Of a stretch of 64,000 nucleotides of DNA, positions 37,557 to 48,055 are shown piece by piece. Within the stretch, counting starts at the first letter, position 1. Each line of letters opens with the position of its first letter. Location of the stretch: contig JACZJT010000047.1 of the NCBI GenBank assembly GCA_014860445.1, positions 138,164-202,163 on the forward strand. Direction: 5' to 3'. The position numbers and the translations under genes are program-made. This DNA is from Burkholderiales bacterium. GTDB taxonomy: Bacteria > Pseudomonadota > Gammaproteobacteria > Burkholderiales > SG8-39. The notes below the pieces were generated by a model. That model ran no database searches and was not told where the DNA came from. It saw only the letters and a list, made by a program, of their open reading frames with translations.

Positions 37557-39035
37557 ACCAACAGTCAAGCCGTTGATGCGTAGCGTGGGCTGCCCCACGC
37601 CCACCGGTACGCTCTGCCCTTCTTTTCCGCAGGTGCCGACCCCGGTATCCAGACGCATGTCGTTGCCGATCATGCTGACGCGCTTGAGCGTATCCGGACC
37701 ATTGCCGATAAGCGTGGCGCCTTTGACCGGGTGCGTGACCTTGCCGTTTTCGATCATATAGGCCTCGGAGGCGGAAAATACGAACCGGCCGCTGGTAATG
37801 TCCACCTGGCCGCCGCCGAAGTTGACCGCATACAGACCGCGCTTGACCGATGCAATGATCTCCTGCGGATCGCGCGCGCCGTTGAGCATATAGGTATTCG
37901 TCATGCGCGGCAGTGTCGTGTGCGCGTAGGACTCGCGCCGGCCGTTGCCGGTGACCGGCACGCCCATCAGGCGCGCATTCAGGCTGTCCTGCATATAGCC
38001 GCGCAGGACGCCGTCCTCGATCAGCACCGTGCGCTGGCTGGCATTGCCTTCGTCGTCGACATTCATCGATCCACGCCGGTCGGGGATGGTGCCGTCGTCG
38101 ACCACCGTAACCCCCTTGGCGGCGACGCGTTCGCCGACACGACCGGAGAAGGCCGAACTGCCCTTGCGGTTGAAGTCGCCCTCCAGACCGTGGCCGATCG
38201 CCTCATGCAGCAATATTCCCGGCCAGCCCGGCCCCAATACGACGGTCATGCTGCCCGCCGGCGCCGGCTGCGCGCGCAGATTCACCACCGCCTGATCCAC
38301 CGCCATGCCCGCGTACTGCCGCAGGCGCGCATCGTCGAAATAAGCGTAGTCGAAACGGCCGCCGCCGCCCGCGCTGCCCTGCTCGCGCCTGCCGTTTTCC
38401 TCCACGATAACTGTGAGTGACAGCCGCACCAGCGGTCGGACGTCGGCCGCCATCAAACCGTCGGAGCGCGCCACCAGCACCACTTCGTACTCGCCCGCAA
38501 GTCCCGCCATCACTTGCACCACGCGCGGATCGAGCGCGCGCGCGTGCCCCTCGATGCGTTCGAGCAGCCGCACCTTGTCCGCGTCCGCCAGCGACGCGAG
38601 CGGATCGGCCGGTCGATACAGATCGCGTCCCGCGCCACGCCGCGCGACCGCGGCGCGCCCGTGCGCGCGGACACGGCCTGTTTGCCCGGCTTGGGCGATT
38701 GCACGCGTCGCCTTGGCGGCGTCTTCCAGCGCCACCAGGCTGATATCGTCGGAGAAGGCGAAAGCGGTCTTCTCGCCGCTGATGGCGCGCACGCCCACAC
38801 CCTGTTCGATGTTGAAGCTGCCCGCCTTGACGATGCCCTCCTCCAGACTCCAGCCCTCGGAGCGCACATACTGGAAGTACAAATCGGCATAGTCGATGCG
38901 GTGCGCCATGATCGAACCGAACACGTTCGACAGCTTGCGTGCGCCCAGGTCGTAGGGCGCGAGCAGGCAGGATTCGGCAGTGGTGAACAACTGCGACTGG
39001 GCGTGGGAAAGGGTGGAAGTCTGCATTGAGCTCAT
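37545..39035 (-). CDS. tldD: TldD-family metalloprotease subunit
   Basis: About 496 aa. It has [42 protein letters not shown] and the zinc motif [11 protein letters not shown] of TldD, the catalytic half of the TldD/TldE protease that trims peptide-modified products and unfolded proteins. Start is either 39035 or 39026; the open frame to 39287 is low-complexity and lacks similarity. TldE is not in the window. In betaproteobacteria tldD commonly lies beside nit1 and yhdP; here four plus-strand genes separate them. Confidence 0.93.
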   Translation of the reverse strand: MSSMQTSTLSHAQSQLFTTAESCLLAPYDLGARKLSNVFGSIMAHRIDYADLYFQYVRSEGWSLEEGIVKAGSFNIEQGVGVRAISGEKTAFAFSDDISLVALEDAAKATRAIAQAGQTGRVRAHGRAAVARRGAGRDLYRPADPLASLADADKVRLLERIEGHARALDPRVVQVMAGLAGEYEVVLVARSDGLMAADVRPLVRLSLTVIVEENGRREQGSAGGGGRFDYAYFDDARLRQYAGMAVDQAVVNLRAQPAPAGSMTVVLGPGWPGILLHEAIGHGLEGDFNRKGSSAFSGRVGERVAAKGVTVVDDGTIPDRRGSMNVDDEGNASQRTVLIEDGVLRGYMQDSLNARLMGVPVTGNGRRESYAHTTLPRMTNTYMLNGARDPQEIIASVKRGLYAVNFGGGQVDITSGRFVFSASEAYMIENGKVTHPVKGATLIGNGPDTLKRVSMIGNDMRLDTGVGTCGKEGQSVPVGVGQPTLRINGLTVGGTA

Positions 39036-39507
39036 TAGGTCCCGGGCAAGAGTGCGCATTCTACGCTGTTCGCCAGCGCCACCGGGCGTCGGTTCCTGCG
39101 CGGCCGCGGCCGGGCGCGTCGGGGGCAGACGTCGGAGCAGCGTACCCGTGACGCGGGCACGGATCATGGTCGTCTCTTCGCTCGCATAGCTATAGCGCTT
39201 CATCCGTTGGGCGTGAGGCTTTTCGGTCTGCAGGCCGTCGTGACAACCGCGAATGCCGGCGCGCACTTGAATCGCGGATATCCGCACAACGATAAGAATC
39301 TAACCCCTTGTTTCCATGGACGGTTGACAGTCTCACAAAGGTTGAGTTCATGTGATAAATTGCGGTTCTCTTATCCATTAAAAACCTTGGGGCGTCGCCA
39401 ATACGGGCGCCGGCAGCTTCGCCTGACGACCAAAACATTTTTCCTCTGTAGTAGTACTAACCGTAGAAAACTCCGCTCCAGTTCGTAAAGGATAAAGGTG
39501 AACGCCG
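39036..39507. other. Intergenic region between tldD and the hydrolase gene
   Basis: About 470 bases holding the divergent promoters. A TTGACA hexamer occurs near 39324, but no matching -10 box is clear. No gene, RNA or repeat is visible. Confidence 0.45.
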
Positions 39508-40281
39508 ATGTTTCTGAAATCCGATGACGCTGACCTGTTCGTAACGTCATTCGGCGCCGGCGCGCGAACCATCGTCGCGCATGGCGGCTGGGTGGGTAGT
39601 GGCGAGTTGTGGCAGCTGCCATTCGAGCAACTCAGCCGCCGCTGGCGCACCATTACCTTCGACCATCGGGGCACCGGCGCTACCGTGAACCGAGCGGCGA
39701 CCATCACGTTTGACCTGATGGTGAACGACCTGTTCCGGGTGCTCGACGCGCTTCAAGTCGAAACCTGCGTGCTGGCCGGTGAATCTTCGGGCGCGTTCGT
39801 TGTGCTCGAAGCCGCATTGCGTCAGCCGGAGCGCTTTAGCGGACTGGTGCTGGTGGACGGGCGTTATCAGGGCGGCAAGAGCGCGGGCGCAACGCGTTTC
39901 ATCGAAGGCTGCAAGGCCAACTTCGAAGCCACGATGGAGATGTTCGTCAATGCATGTGTTCCCGAAGACAACTGCGAGGCCGAGCGACGTTGGGGCAAAC
40001 AGATCGTTATGCGTTCTGACGGCCCTTCTGCGGTCCAATTGATGGAATGCCTGGAGCCTGTGCAGGTGGAGCACCGCTTGACCCAGATACATTTGCCCAC
40101 ACTTCTAATCCACGGTAGCCGCGACATCATCACGCCCGTTGCCAGCTCGCAGAACCTGGCGCAAAAGCTCCCCAACAGCAAGCTGGTAACGATCGAAGGC
40201 GCAGGCCATGTTCCTACCGTCACGCACCCCGACGCGGTCGTTCGCGCAATCGAGGCGTTTTTCGCTAAAGACGCGCCATGA
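39508..40281 (+). CDS. Alpha/beta-hydrolase
   Basis: A 257-aa soluble enzyme. The oxyanion region is VAHGGWVGSG, the nucleophile elbow AGESSGAF (G-x-S-x-G), the acid HGSRDIITP and the base GAGHVPTV, so the Ser-Asp-His triad is complete. AGGTG lies 7 nt before the ATG. It is first in a plus-strand block of four genes inserted between tldD and nit1. The substrate cannot be predicted. Confidence 0.85.
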   Translation: MFLKSDDADLFVTSFGAGARTIVAHGGWVGSGELWQLPFEQLSRRWRTITFDHRGTGATVNRAATITFDLMVNDLFRVLDALQVETCVLAGESSGAFVVLEAALRQPERFSGLVLVDGRYQGGKSAGATRFIEGCKANFEATMEMFVNACVPEDNCEAERRWGKQIVMRSDGPSAVQLMECLEPVQVEHRLTQIHLPTLLIHGSRDIITPVASSQNLAQKLPNSKLVTIEGAGHVPTVTHPDAVVRAIEAFFAKDAP

Positions 40282-40377
40282 CAGACCGTATCAACCTCCT
40301 GAATCAGGTGTTCGCTCGTCGAATCGATTAAACGCATGCGCTAAACTGCAACATTGTCACAAACGACTGGACTCAAA

Positions 40378-40716
40378 ATGCCGGCATGGCTCATCCCCGC
40401 ACTCAAAGCCGTACTTCCGCATGTCGGAACCATCGTTTCCGCAGCTACGCCGGTGTTTACCAAGAAAAGCGGGAATGCGCCGCCCGATCAGAGCACGCTG
40501 CAGCAACAGATCACTGAACTGCAGACCGCCGCTTCCGGGAACGACGCGCACATCAAGGAACTCGCGGCGCAGATCCAAAGCACTGTCGAGACCTTGGAGA
40601 AAGGCGCGGCGCTTGCGGAAGCCAGGCACCGCTGGACGCTTATGCTTTGCATTGCGGCATTGATCTTGTCCGCAAGCGCGCTGTCTGCCGCCTTGTTCGT
40701 TCTTGTCGCAAAATGA
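40378..40716 (+). CDS. Small coiled-coil membrane protein
   Basis: 112 aa: a short hydrophobic N-terminal stretch, a predicted coiled coil (QSTLQQQITELQTAASGNDA and on to about residue 75) and a strong C-terminal transmembrane helix (LMLCIAALILSASALSAALF). Its stop overlaps the start of the next gene (ATGA), so the two are translationally coupled. No family recognised. A TTG at 40354 is an alternative start. Confidence 0.6.
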   Translation: MPAWLIPALKAVLPHVGTIVSAATPVFTKKSGNAPPDQSTLQQQITELQTAASGNDAHIKELAAQIQSTVETLEKGAALAEARHRWTLMLCIAALILSASALSAALFVLVAK

Positions 40717-41552
40717 AGTCCGGTCCGCGCCTATCGGGGGTCAAAACCGGCGTGCTGCTGCTTGCGGCACTCGCATCGGCCCTCTCATGCTCGAATGTTC
40801 CCACGCAGGCGCCGGACTCTGCGGCATTTGTACGCCTGCTCACCGCGCCGCATCGCAGCGCCCGCAACGTCGCGCGTGACGCTTACCGGCATCCGAGCGA
40901 AGTGCTCGGTTTTTTCGGCATCAGGGACGACAGCACCGTAGTCGAAATCCTGCCCGGCAGCGGCGGCTATTACATGGAACTACTCGCACCCTACCTGAAG
41001 GACAAAGGCCTTTACATTGCGGCAAACCGCGACGGGGCCGCGCCTCCACAATATCTTGCCGACCACCGCAAGCTGCTCGCGCGGCTCAAAGCCGAACCCG
41101 CGCTGTATGGAAAAGTCCTTGTTACGCAATTCAACGCGGGCCTGCATGAAATTGCGCCGCCGGGCAGCGCCGATTACGTACTCACCTTCCGCAACCTGCA
41201 CAACTGGATTGCGCGCAACGAGATCGAAGGTGCCCTGCGCGCCTTTCACAAGGCGCTGAAGCCAGGCGGCGTGCTTGGCGTCGTCGACCATCGTGGCCGC
41301 ACCGACTTATCGCAGGAAGCACAGACAAAGTCGGGTTACATACGCGAGGACTTTGCGATAGCCCTGATCGAAAAGGCGGGGTTCAAACTGATCGGCGCAT
41401 CGGAGGCAAACGCCAATCCGAAAGACACGAAGGATTATGCGGAAGGGGTTTGGACCCTGCCGCCGACCTATAGGCTAAAGGACAAGGACCGCGCCAAGTA
41501 CGAGACGATCGGCGAAAGCGACCGTTTCACGCTCAAATTCGTCAAACAGTGA
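40713..41552 (+). CDS. Exported class I methyltransferase-like protein
   Basis: 279 aa starting within the ATGA overlap with the previous gene. The N-terminus is a signal-peptide-like hydrophobic stretch ending LASALSC, a poor lipobox (Ala at -3). The rest is a class I methyltransferase fold: VVEILPGSGGYYMELLAPYL (motif I), LTFRNLHNWI (motif IV) and ALKPGGVLGVVDHRG. It resembles the predicted methyltransferases of COG4798, which also carry signal peptides. Since S-adenosylmethionine is not known to occur in the periplasm, the real activity is unclear. Confidence 0.75.
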   Translation: MKSGPRLSGVKTGVLLLAALASALSCSNVPTQAPDSAAFVRLLTAPHRSARNVARDAYRHPSEVLGFFGIRDDSTVVEILPGSGGYYMELLAPYLKDKGLYIAANRDGAAPPQYLADHRKLLARLKAEPALYGKVLVTQFNAGLHEIAPPGSADYVLTFRNLHNWIARNEIEGALRAFHKALKPGGVLGVVDHRGRTDLSQEAQTKSGYIREDFAIALIEKAGFKLIGASEANANPKDTKDYAEGVWTLPPTYRLKDKDRAKYETIGESDRFTLKFVKQ

Positions 41553-41817
41553 GCCCTACACTTCCGGCCGTGTGCCCGAATTGCGGTTATGTACGCACGG
41601 CAATGGATATCGCACGGCCGGCAGTGCCCGGCCCTTGGCATGGGCTATCGAAAGTTTCAGTCCCGCATTGAAGGTGAACGGCGCCAGATGCCACCGCCGG
41701 CCGCGGCGCCAAAGTTCTGCAAGCCATTCTTTTGTCTTACAATAGGCTACAGAAACGTATTCGGTGCCGATAAGGGCGATGGTGCCCGGGTGACAACTGC
41801 GATAAAGGGAGTTAGAA

Positions 41818-42873
41818 ATGGCGCTTACTCTTCCCAAGCTAACGCTACCCGCGCTTAGCGTCAACAAAAAGCAACTCCCGGCCATCGTCGGCGGAGTTGT
41901 CGTTCTGGCCGCTGCGGGCTGGTTCGGCTGGCAGTACTTCGCGGAGGAGCCCCCGCCTCCGCCCCCGGTAAGCAAGCCGCAACCCGTCACCGCTGCAAAA
42001 CCCGTGGTCAAGGCCAAATCCCCTGCCGAAATCGAGAAGGAACGCGACAAGTTGATTGAAGACGTCCTGGCCGCCTCCGGGTTGAAACGGCAACTGGACC
42101 AATTGCCTCAGACCCTGGCGAGCGGTGTCCGGCAATCCGGCAAGCAACACAAGAAAGCACCACCCGCAAGGGTCACGGCCGTCGAAAGCGCGCTGGCAGA
42201 GGCGTTTGCCGCGGGCGAATTCCACCGCGTGGTCAGCGCCGATCTGAAGAAAAATTTCGATGAGAAACAACTGCAGGCACTGCTCAAGAATTTTTCAACA
42301 CCCGCCGCCAAGACCATGGTCGAACTGGAGGGCGTTTCCGTGTCGCCGGAGGAACGCGCAAAATTCGCGCGCAGCGCCGCCGGCCATCCGTCACCACAGC
42401 GTATGGAACTGATCAAGCGTATCGACGCCGCGACCGGAGCCGGCGAACTGGCGGGCGAGATCGCGTCTGTGACCATGAAGACGCTTGCGACGGGCATCGC
42501 GGGAGAAAACGCGCGCAAGGCAGCCGCAATCGACAAGACCATCGAAAAGCAGCGCGCATCGACCGAGAAAAAAATCCACGACGAGACCTTGCTCAATCTC
42601 GCCTACAGCTTCAAGGACAGCAGCGACGCGGACCTGGAGAAATTCGCCGGAATATCGGAAGCGGCAAGCAGCAAGTGGCTTTATGGTGTGGTGTATAAAT
42701 CGCTGCTTGAAGAAATCGAAAACACCGCGACCGATGCCGCGAAGCGCATAGGAGAATTGTCGACGAAGCCCGCAACTACGGTCGCGAGATCAAAAACGGG
42801 ACAGGACGCCAGGGCCTGCCTGGGCCGCGGCACGAACACCGCGATCATCAAATGCGCCGAGGCTTACCGCTGA
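41818..42873 (+). CDS. Membrane-anchored protein of unknown function
   Basis: A 351-aa protein with one N-terminal transmembrane helix (about 20-40), a run of prolines (EEPPPPPPVSKP), then a helical, presumably periplasmic domain rich in Lys and Ala. The segment LLKNFSTPAAKTMVELEG resembles DUF2059-type repeats, but weakly. Two cysteines near the end (ACLGRG...IIKCAEAYR) could form a disulphide. GGGAG lies 7 nt before the ATG. It is the last gene of the plus-strand block. Confidence 0.72.
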   Translation: MALTLPKLTLPALSVNKKQLPAIVGGVVVLAAAGWFGWQYFAEEPPPPPPVSKPQPVTAAKPVVKAKSPAEIEKERDKLIEDVLAASGLKRQLDQLPQTLASGVRQSGKQHKKAPPARVTAVESALAEAFAAGEFHRVVSADLKKNFDEKQLQALLKNFSTPAAKTMVELEGVSVSPEERAKFARSAAGHPSPQRMELIKRIDAATGAGELAGEIASVTMKTLATGIAGENARKAAAIDKTIEKQRASTEKKIHDETLLNLAYSFKDSSDADLEKFAGISEAASSKWLYGVVYKSLLEEIENTATDAAKRIGELSTKPATTVARSKTGQDARACLGRGTNTAIIKCAEAYR

Positions 42874-42914
42874 GCAGCAGCGTCGGTGATTGCCGGCGAC
42901 CGGTCGCCGGCCGC

Positions 42915-43724
42915 TTACATCACCCTGTGGGTCAACGCCGGCAGGCTTAGTCTTACGCGCGCAATCTCGGCGTGATCGACTTCGGCGGTGACCACCCCGG
43001 GCCCGCTGTCCAGGACTGCACGCACTTCACCCCAGGGATCGATGATCATGCTGTGGCCCCAGGTATCGCGGCCGTTCTTGTGGTGTCCGCCCTGCGCCGG
43101 CGCGAGGACGTAGGCCTGATTCTCGACCGCACGCGCGCGCAGCAGCAGCTCCCAGTGCGCCTTTCCCGTCGTGGCGGTAAACGATGAAGGCACGAGTATG
43201 AGGTCCACCGCGCCCATCCTGCGATACATCTCTGGAAAGCGCAGGTCATAACAAATCGAGAGGCCGAGCCTGGCGAAAGGCGTCTCCAGCGTCACCACCT
43301 CGCCGCCCGGTTCGATGCTGCGCGACTCCTGGAAGCGCTCCGTTCCGTTATCGAAACCGAAGAGGTGGATCTTGTCGTAACGGGCGACGCGCCGGCCGGT
43401 GTGATCGAACACCAGGCAGCTGTTCCTGACCTTGTCAGGGTCGGCGCATTCCAGCGGCGCCGAGCCACCGACCAGCCACACCTTGTTCTTCGCAGCGGCA
43501 GCGGCGAGGAAGTCCTGTATCGGCCCGTGCCCATCCGCTTCGCGCACCGCCACCTTGTCGCGGTCGCGCAGTCCGAGGAGGCAAAAATACTCAGGCAGCG
43601 CGACCAGGCGCGCGCCCTCGCCCGCGGCGCGCGCAATCAGTTCTCCGGCAACGGCCAGATTCGCCTGCACTTCCGGCTCCGACACCATCTGCACCGCCGC
43701 TACCCTGAATTTGCCTTCAGCCAT
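42915..43724 (-). CDS. Carbon-nitrogen hydrolase of the Nit1 / deaminated glutathione amidase type
   Basis: A 269-aa nitrilase-superfamily amidase with the Glu-Lys-Cys triad in VALPEYF, RYDKIHLFGFD and SICYDLRFPEMYRR. The F-D-N and ELLLRARAVENQAYV segments match Nit1, which repairs deaminated glutathione. It lies 51 bases after yhdP on the same strand, a usual betaproteobacterial arrangement. Confidence 0.88.
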   Translation of the reverse strand: MAEGKFRVAAVQMVSEPEVQANLAVAGELIARAAGEGARLVALPEYFCLLGLRDRDKVAVREADGHGPIQDFLAAAAAKNKVWLVGGSAPLECADPDKVRNSCLVFDHTGRRVARYDKIHLFGFDNGTERFQESRSIEPGGEVVTLETPFARLGLSICYDLRFPEMYRRMGAVDLILVPSSFTATTGKAHWELLLRARAVENQAYVLAPAQGGHHKNGRDTWGHSMIIDPWGEVRAVLDSGPGVVTAEVDHAEIARVRLSLPALTHRVM

Positions 43725-43775
43725 GAATTCGTCCCGTTGTCCTTTTGTCCTGCTGTCGTCGCGTTTCGCGCCCGC

Positions 43776-46700
43776 TCACTTCACCTGACTCTCGCCCGCT
43801 GGTGCCTCGATAATACTGCCCGGCGGCGCGTGCGTGCTGCCGGCCGGTGTTTCGTGCGCCATCTTCTCGACCTTGGGGTCGACCCAGCTGCCGGTGACCA
43901 CGTACCGGTAGGCAAACGCCTGGCCCAGCGGATCTTTCAAAAGGCGCTGCGCCAGGAACGAAGCGACTCCCGTGATCGGATTGGCAAGAAGCACCAGACC
44001 CGCGACCGACAGGCTGTCCCCGACGCTGGGCACCACGCGCACCTTGAGTGATTGCGTTTCCCGGGCGAGATCGATGTCTCCGGACATGCCCACCTGCGCC
44101 GACGGCCCGTGCATGATGAAGTCCTGTGTGTGCAGCACGCCCTTGGCGACCGACGCGGTGGCGGTGATGTTGTCGAACGCGAAGCCCTCGCTGAAAATAT
44201 CGCGAAAATCGAGCGTGATGCGCCGTGGCAGCGCCTGCAGACTGAGTATGCCCAGCAACTTGCCTATCCCCGGCTCGATCTTGAGAAACTGTCCCTTCGC
44301 CGCGATCAACGACAGATCGCCTGTCAGGCTCGGATAGTCGATGGTTTGCGGGTTGCCGGCCCAACTGAGCTTGCCCAGCAACTTTGCGGTGCCGCGCTGC
44401 ATGCTCCCCGGATAGCCGATGCGCTCCAAAAATTTTCCGACGTCCTTTATTTCGAGTTTGAGGTTCATGCGGGTACGTTGATGCGCTGCGACGCCCTGCC
44501 ACAGTCCATCGGCGTTCAGGCTGCTGTCCGGTGTCGCCAGCGTCAGCTTCTCGATGCGCCAGTCCAAGCCCTCGTTCGCCGCCGTAAGTTCCAGCCGGCC
44601 GAGTTTCTTGTCGTGCACCACCAGATTGTCCGCGACGATATCCAGTCCGGGCAATTCCTTTGCCGGCGCGTCATCCGCAAGTTTGCCGGGAGTCGGCTGC
44701 GGAAAAGTGAAATGCGACAACTGCGCACTTACGCGTCCTTTGCCCTGGGCGCGCCAGCGCACCTTGCCGGCGAGTTCGCGCGCATCGACGTCGGCAAGCC
44801 AGTCGCTGCCCTGAAAACCGGCGCGCAGCGCGACATCGTTGATGCGCTTGCCGTATACATCCAGCGCACCAATCTTGAGGTTGAGCGAGGTCAGCGGCAC
44901 CGCCACGCCGCCCGAGCCACCCGAACCGCCCAGCACGCGCAGCCATCGATCCAGATCGAGCTCGGCGACCTTGCCGTTGAGGACGATGCCTGCTTCTGGC
45001 AGGTGTGGCGCTTCGTTGAGTCCAACGGCGCTGCGCGCGATGACCATTTTCCCGGCTTCGCGACGGCGATGTTGCTCCATGCGCACGATCGTGCCCAGCG
45101 CCAGGGTGCTGCGATCGGCCGTCGTCGGCCCGCTCCAGCGACCGCTTTGCGCCTCCGCAGCAGCCGTGTGCTCGAAACGCAGAGGCAGCACGTCGGCGCC
45201 CGCCTTGTTCAGCGGCGCGGGCAAGGTCGAGGTGATGCCCTGCAATCCGGACTCGACCACAATGTTGGCACCGCTCCTGCCGAAAATCATCTTCGAGCTC
45301 CATGCGGCGGTGCCGCTCAGCTCGCTCAGCAGCGGTTGGTCCAGCGCCGCGCGCAGCGCCGACGCATCGAACGTACCCCGCGCGTCGACGGCGATGCTGC
45401 CGTCGCGCTGGCTGGCCAGATTGACGGCGACCGGACCGCCGAGAAACTGTGCTTTGACCGTGCGCATGCTGACGCCTTTTTCGGTGAAGTCCAGCCTCCC
45501 GCCGACCTGCGACACCGGCGGCCAGTCCGTATCGATGCTGATCTGATTACCTGCCATCTGGTAGCTGCCTGCGACCTTGACGTCCGCCATGCGGGCCAGC
45601 GGCAAATCCAGCTTGAGCTGCAGCTTGCCGCTGCCGGTCGCGCCCATGCCTGCAGTGATTCCACCGATCAGAGTGTTCACCGGACTTTGCGCGACGAACT
45701 TCAGGAACTCGGCGGTCGGTCCTTCGGCCTGGCCGTTGACTGAAAGTATCCGGTCCGGCGCGAACAGGTCCGGCAGCACGACCCGCGCGTTGCTTACCCT
45801 CGCGCCGAGCACGCTCGCTTTATGGCTGGTCACTTCCATGCTCCGGCCGTCGAAAAGCAGATTCCCGTCGATGGCGTCGATGCCCGGCCATCCGGCCGCA
45901 TAACGCAGGCTCCCTCCCGCCACTTTGGCCGAGATCTGGAACACGCCGTCCTTTTTGCTCCTGAACGGAAAATCCTTGAGGTTCCCCTTCAGGCGCATGC
46001 TGACTTCGCTCGCGTGCCCGGCCACCAATGCCTGGTCGAGCCAATCCCGCACGACCTTGTTCAAAAATGGAATATAACGCGGCACACCATGTGCTTCCGC
46101 GCGCGCCAGCCGCGCCGTGATGTCGACCACCCCCGGACCGTCGGCTGCGGTGGCATAGCTGCCGAAGGCGGTCCCGGCCAGATCGGCATTGGCGAAAGCG
46201 ATGTTCGAAAGCTTGAGCTGTAATTCGCCCGCTACCTGGGACCACGCCAACTGGGCAGTAAGTGTGTCCAATTCGCGCGAGGGATCGGCATTTCCAGACG
46301 GCAGCGCCAAAACCACCTTGCTCGCGTTGAGCAGTACGGTGCCGCCTTTTTCGTTTCCATCGATATTGCCGCTGATGCCGGAAAATCCTGGCAGACTGGC
46401 ATGGGCGCGCATGCCCAGCCGGTCGAAACGTCCGCGCGCGCTGAAACGCTGCGGTTTCGCGAGCGGCCCCTGCCAGTCGACATGCATGTCCGAGACGCTG
46501 CCCTGGGGTTCAGCGGCGGCGAGAAATTTGCGCAAGTCCGTCGGCAGAGGCAGATACTCGCCCAAAATCGCCAGGGGCTGCAGTTCAAGCGCATCGATAC
46601 GCACTTCGCCGCTTTCCGCGCGAACACCGTCTCCCGGGCTCCACTGCAGCGCAAACTGCGCAGGCGGCAGCGTCACACCGGAGAGCAGCGTCATCGCCAC

Positions 46701-47735
46701 CTTTTTTCCGCCGATCGCGTAACCGCCCTGAGCGCGCGTCGCCGACAAGCGTCCTTGCAGCGAACGCAACTCCAACACCGGCAGATCCGGTGCCAGGCGC
46801 GCATTGACGTTGCCTAGCGCGACATCTGCGGTTGCCGCCGTCAACTGCTTTTCCGCAAAGCGCAACCACAGCCTCAATCCGCCCTGCCCCTGCTGGATTT
46901 CCAGCGGGTGGTCGACCCAGGTGCGCCATGCCGATAGGTCGGTATAGGGAAGTTCGGCATACAAGCTGCCGGTCCATGCCTGCAGCTGCGCAAATGTCGC
47001 ACCCTCCAGGTCGCCGCGCAGATCGAGCGCCGCGGCGAGTTCGCGCGGCGGCTGCGCGCGCAGCGCAAATCGATGATGGCTGCCGCGATTGCGCATGACG
47101 AAGTTCACGTCGGCCAGCGACAGGGGCGGTGCGCTACGCAGTTGATCGTCCCAACTCACCTGGGCATCGCGAATGATGACTTCACGCTGCGCCAGCAGCC
47201 AGCCGGAGAAGCCCTCGCCTGCCGTCTCGGTATTGAGCCTGACGCCGGCGACATAGACGGCGCCCCGTTGATCCCGGCGAATATTCAGTTGCGGCTTGTC
47301 AAATGCCAGCGAGTGAAAACGCAATACACCAAACGCAAGCGACTCCCACGACAGCGTGCACGAAGCCGAAGGCAGGGACAGGGCCACGCGACCTTCGTTG
47401 TCATAGAGCCGCAGATCGGTCAGCGCGAGGTAGGGCCGCAGGCGCTGCCAGCCGGAGTCGACGCTGCCGATACTTACGCGCTGACCGATATTGCGCGATA
47501 TCGCCTGCGAGATCAGCTCCGGATGTTCCTCGATCTGCGGCAGGATCCAGAAACGCAGCCCCAGCACCACCGCGGCAAAAGCGAAATAGGCGAACAGGGC
47601 TGCAAAACCGAAAAAACGCAGCAGGCGGCGCACCAGGCTGCGCTTCTGCGGCGCGATGCCGAGTTCGGCCAATGGCGAAAAATCTTCCTTCTCCGACGCG
47701 GCCGCCTCGTCTTCCGTTTGCTCAGATTGCGCCAT
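43776..47735 (-). CDS. yhdP: YhdP-family AsmA-like envelope protein
   Basis: A 1319-aa protein: a short acidic cytoplasmic start, one transmembrane helix (RFFGFAALFAYFAFAAVVLG), and a very long periplasmic beta-rich AsmA-like region (TIGR02099 type), ending in the conserved block before MAHETPAG. Relatives form a groove that carries phospholipids from inner to outer membrane together with TamB and YdbH. The stop at 43776 is 51 bases before the nit1 start. Confidence 0.92.
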   Translation of the reverse strand: MAQSEQTEDEAAASEKEDFSPLAELGIAPQKRSLVRRLLRFFGFAALFAYFAFAAVVLGLRFWILPQIEEHPELISQAISRNIGQRVSIGSVDSGWQRLRPYLALTDLRLYDNEGRVALSLPSASCTLSWESLAFGVLRFHSLAFDKPQLNIRRDQRGAVYVAGVRLNTETAGEGFSGWLLAQREVIIRDAQVSWDDQLRSAPPLSLADVNFVMRNRGSHHRFALRAQPPRELAAALDLRGDLEGATFAQLQAWTGSLYAELPYTDLSAWRTWVDHPLEIQQGQGGLRLWLRFAEKQLTAATADVALGNVNARLAPDLPVLELRSLQGRLSATRAQGGYAIGGKKVAMTLLSGVTLPPAQFALQWSPGDGVRAESGEVRIDALELQPLAILGEYLPLPTDLRKFLAAAEPQGSVSDMHVDWQGPLAKPQRFSARGRFDRLGMRAHASLPGFSGISGNIDGNEKGGTVLLNASKVVLALPSGNADPSRELDTLTAQLAWSQVAGELQLKLSNIAFANADLAGTAFGSYATAADGPGVVDITARLARAEAHGVPRYIPFLNKVVRDWLDQALVAGHASEVSMRLKGNLKDFPFRSKKDGVFQISAKVAGGSLRYAAGWPGIDAIDGNLLFDGRSMEVTSHKASVLGARVSNARVVLPDLFAPDRILSVNGQAEGPTAEFLKFVAQSPVNTLIGGITAGMGATGSGKLQLKLDLPLARMADVKVAGSYQMAGNQISIDTDWPPVSQVGGRLDFTEKGVSMRTVKAQFLGGPVAVNLASQRDGSIAVDARGTFDASALRAALDQPLLSELSGTAAWSSKMIFGRSGANIVVESGLQGITSTLPAPLNKAGADVLPLRFEHTAAAEAQSGRWSGPTTADRSTLALGTIVRMEQHRRREAGKMVIARSAVGLNEAPHLPEAGIVLNGKVAELDLDRWLRVLGGSGGSGGVAVPLTSLNLKIGALDVYGKRINDVALRAGFQGSDWLADVDARELAGKVRWRAQGKGRVSAQLSHFTFPQPTPGKLADDAPAKELPGLDIVADNLVVHDKKLGRLELTAANEGLDWRIEKLTLATPDSSLNADGLWQGVAAHQRTRMNLKLEIKDVGKFLERIGYPGSMQRGTAKLLGKLSWAGNPQTIDYPSLTGDLSLIAAKGQFLKIEPGIGKLLGILSLQALPRRITLDFRDIFSEGFAFDNITATASVAKGVLHTQDFIMHGPSAQVGMSGDIDLARETQSLKVRVVPSVGDSLSVAGLVLLANPITGVASFLAQRLLKDPLGQAFAYRYVVTGSWVDPKVEKMAHETPAGSTHAPPGSIIEAPAGESQVK

Positions 47736-48055
47736 GCGCGGGCAGATTCCTAAAGGCCGATTTCAAAATGAGGGGCTATCCGCTCCGGGGACTGTCCCGT
47801 CCAACGGAATCGCGAACTTCCGGCGTATCCCCTCACACTCCCCTAAATCAGGGACCATTTCGCCAAATCTGAAACGGCCTCTGCAATCCAACCAACAATA
47901 CGATGGAACACGCCTCCGCGCTTCCCTGGGATCGTGCACCTGGAGGCTTGGACCGACGCGGGTATCACTCGTTCTGCGAAAGACCTAAAATCGACCCACG
48001 AACGCGAACTAGAGACAATGTAGCGCCGCATTTTACCCGCAAATCATCACTCACC
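47736..48055. other. Divergent promoter region of yhdP and glnE
   Basis: 320 bases between two divergent genes. I see no operator, RNA or repeat; promoter hexamers are not clear enough to mark. Confidence 0.4.
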
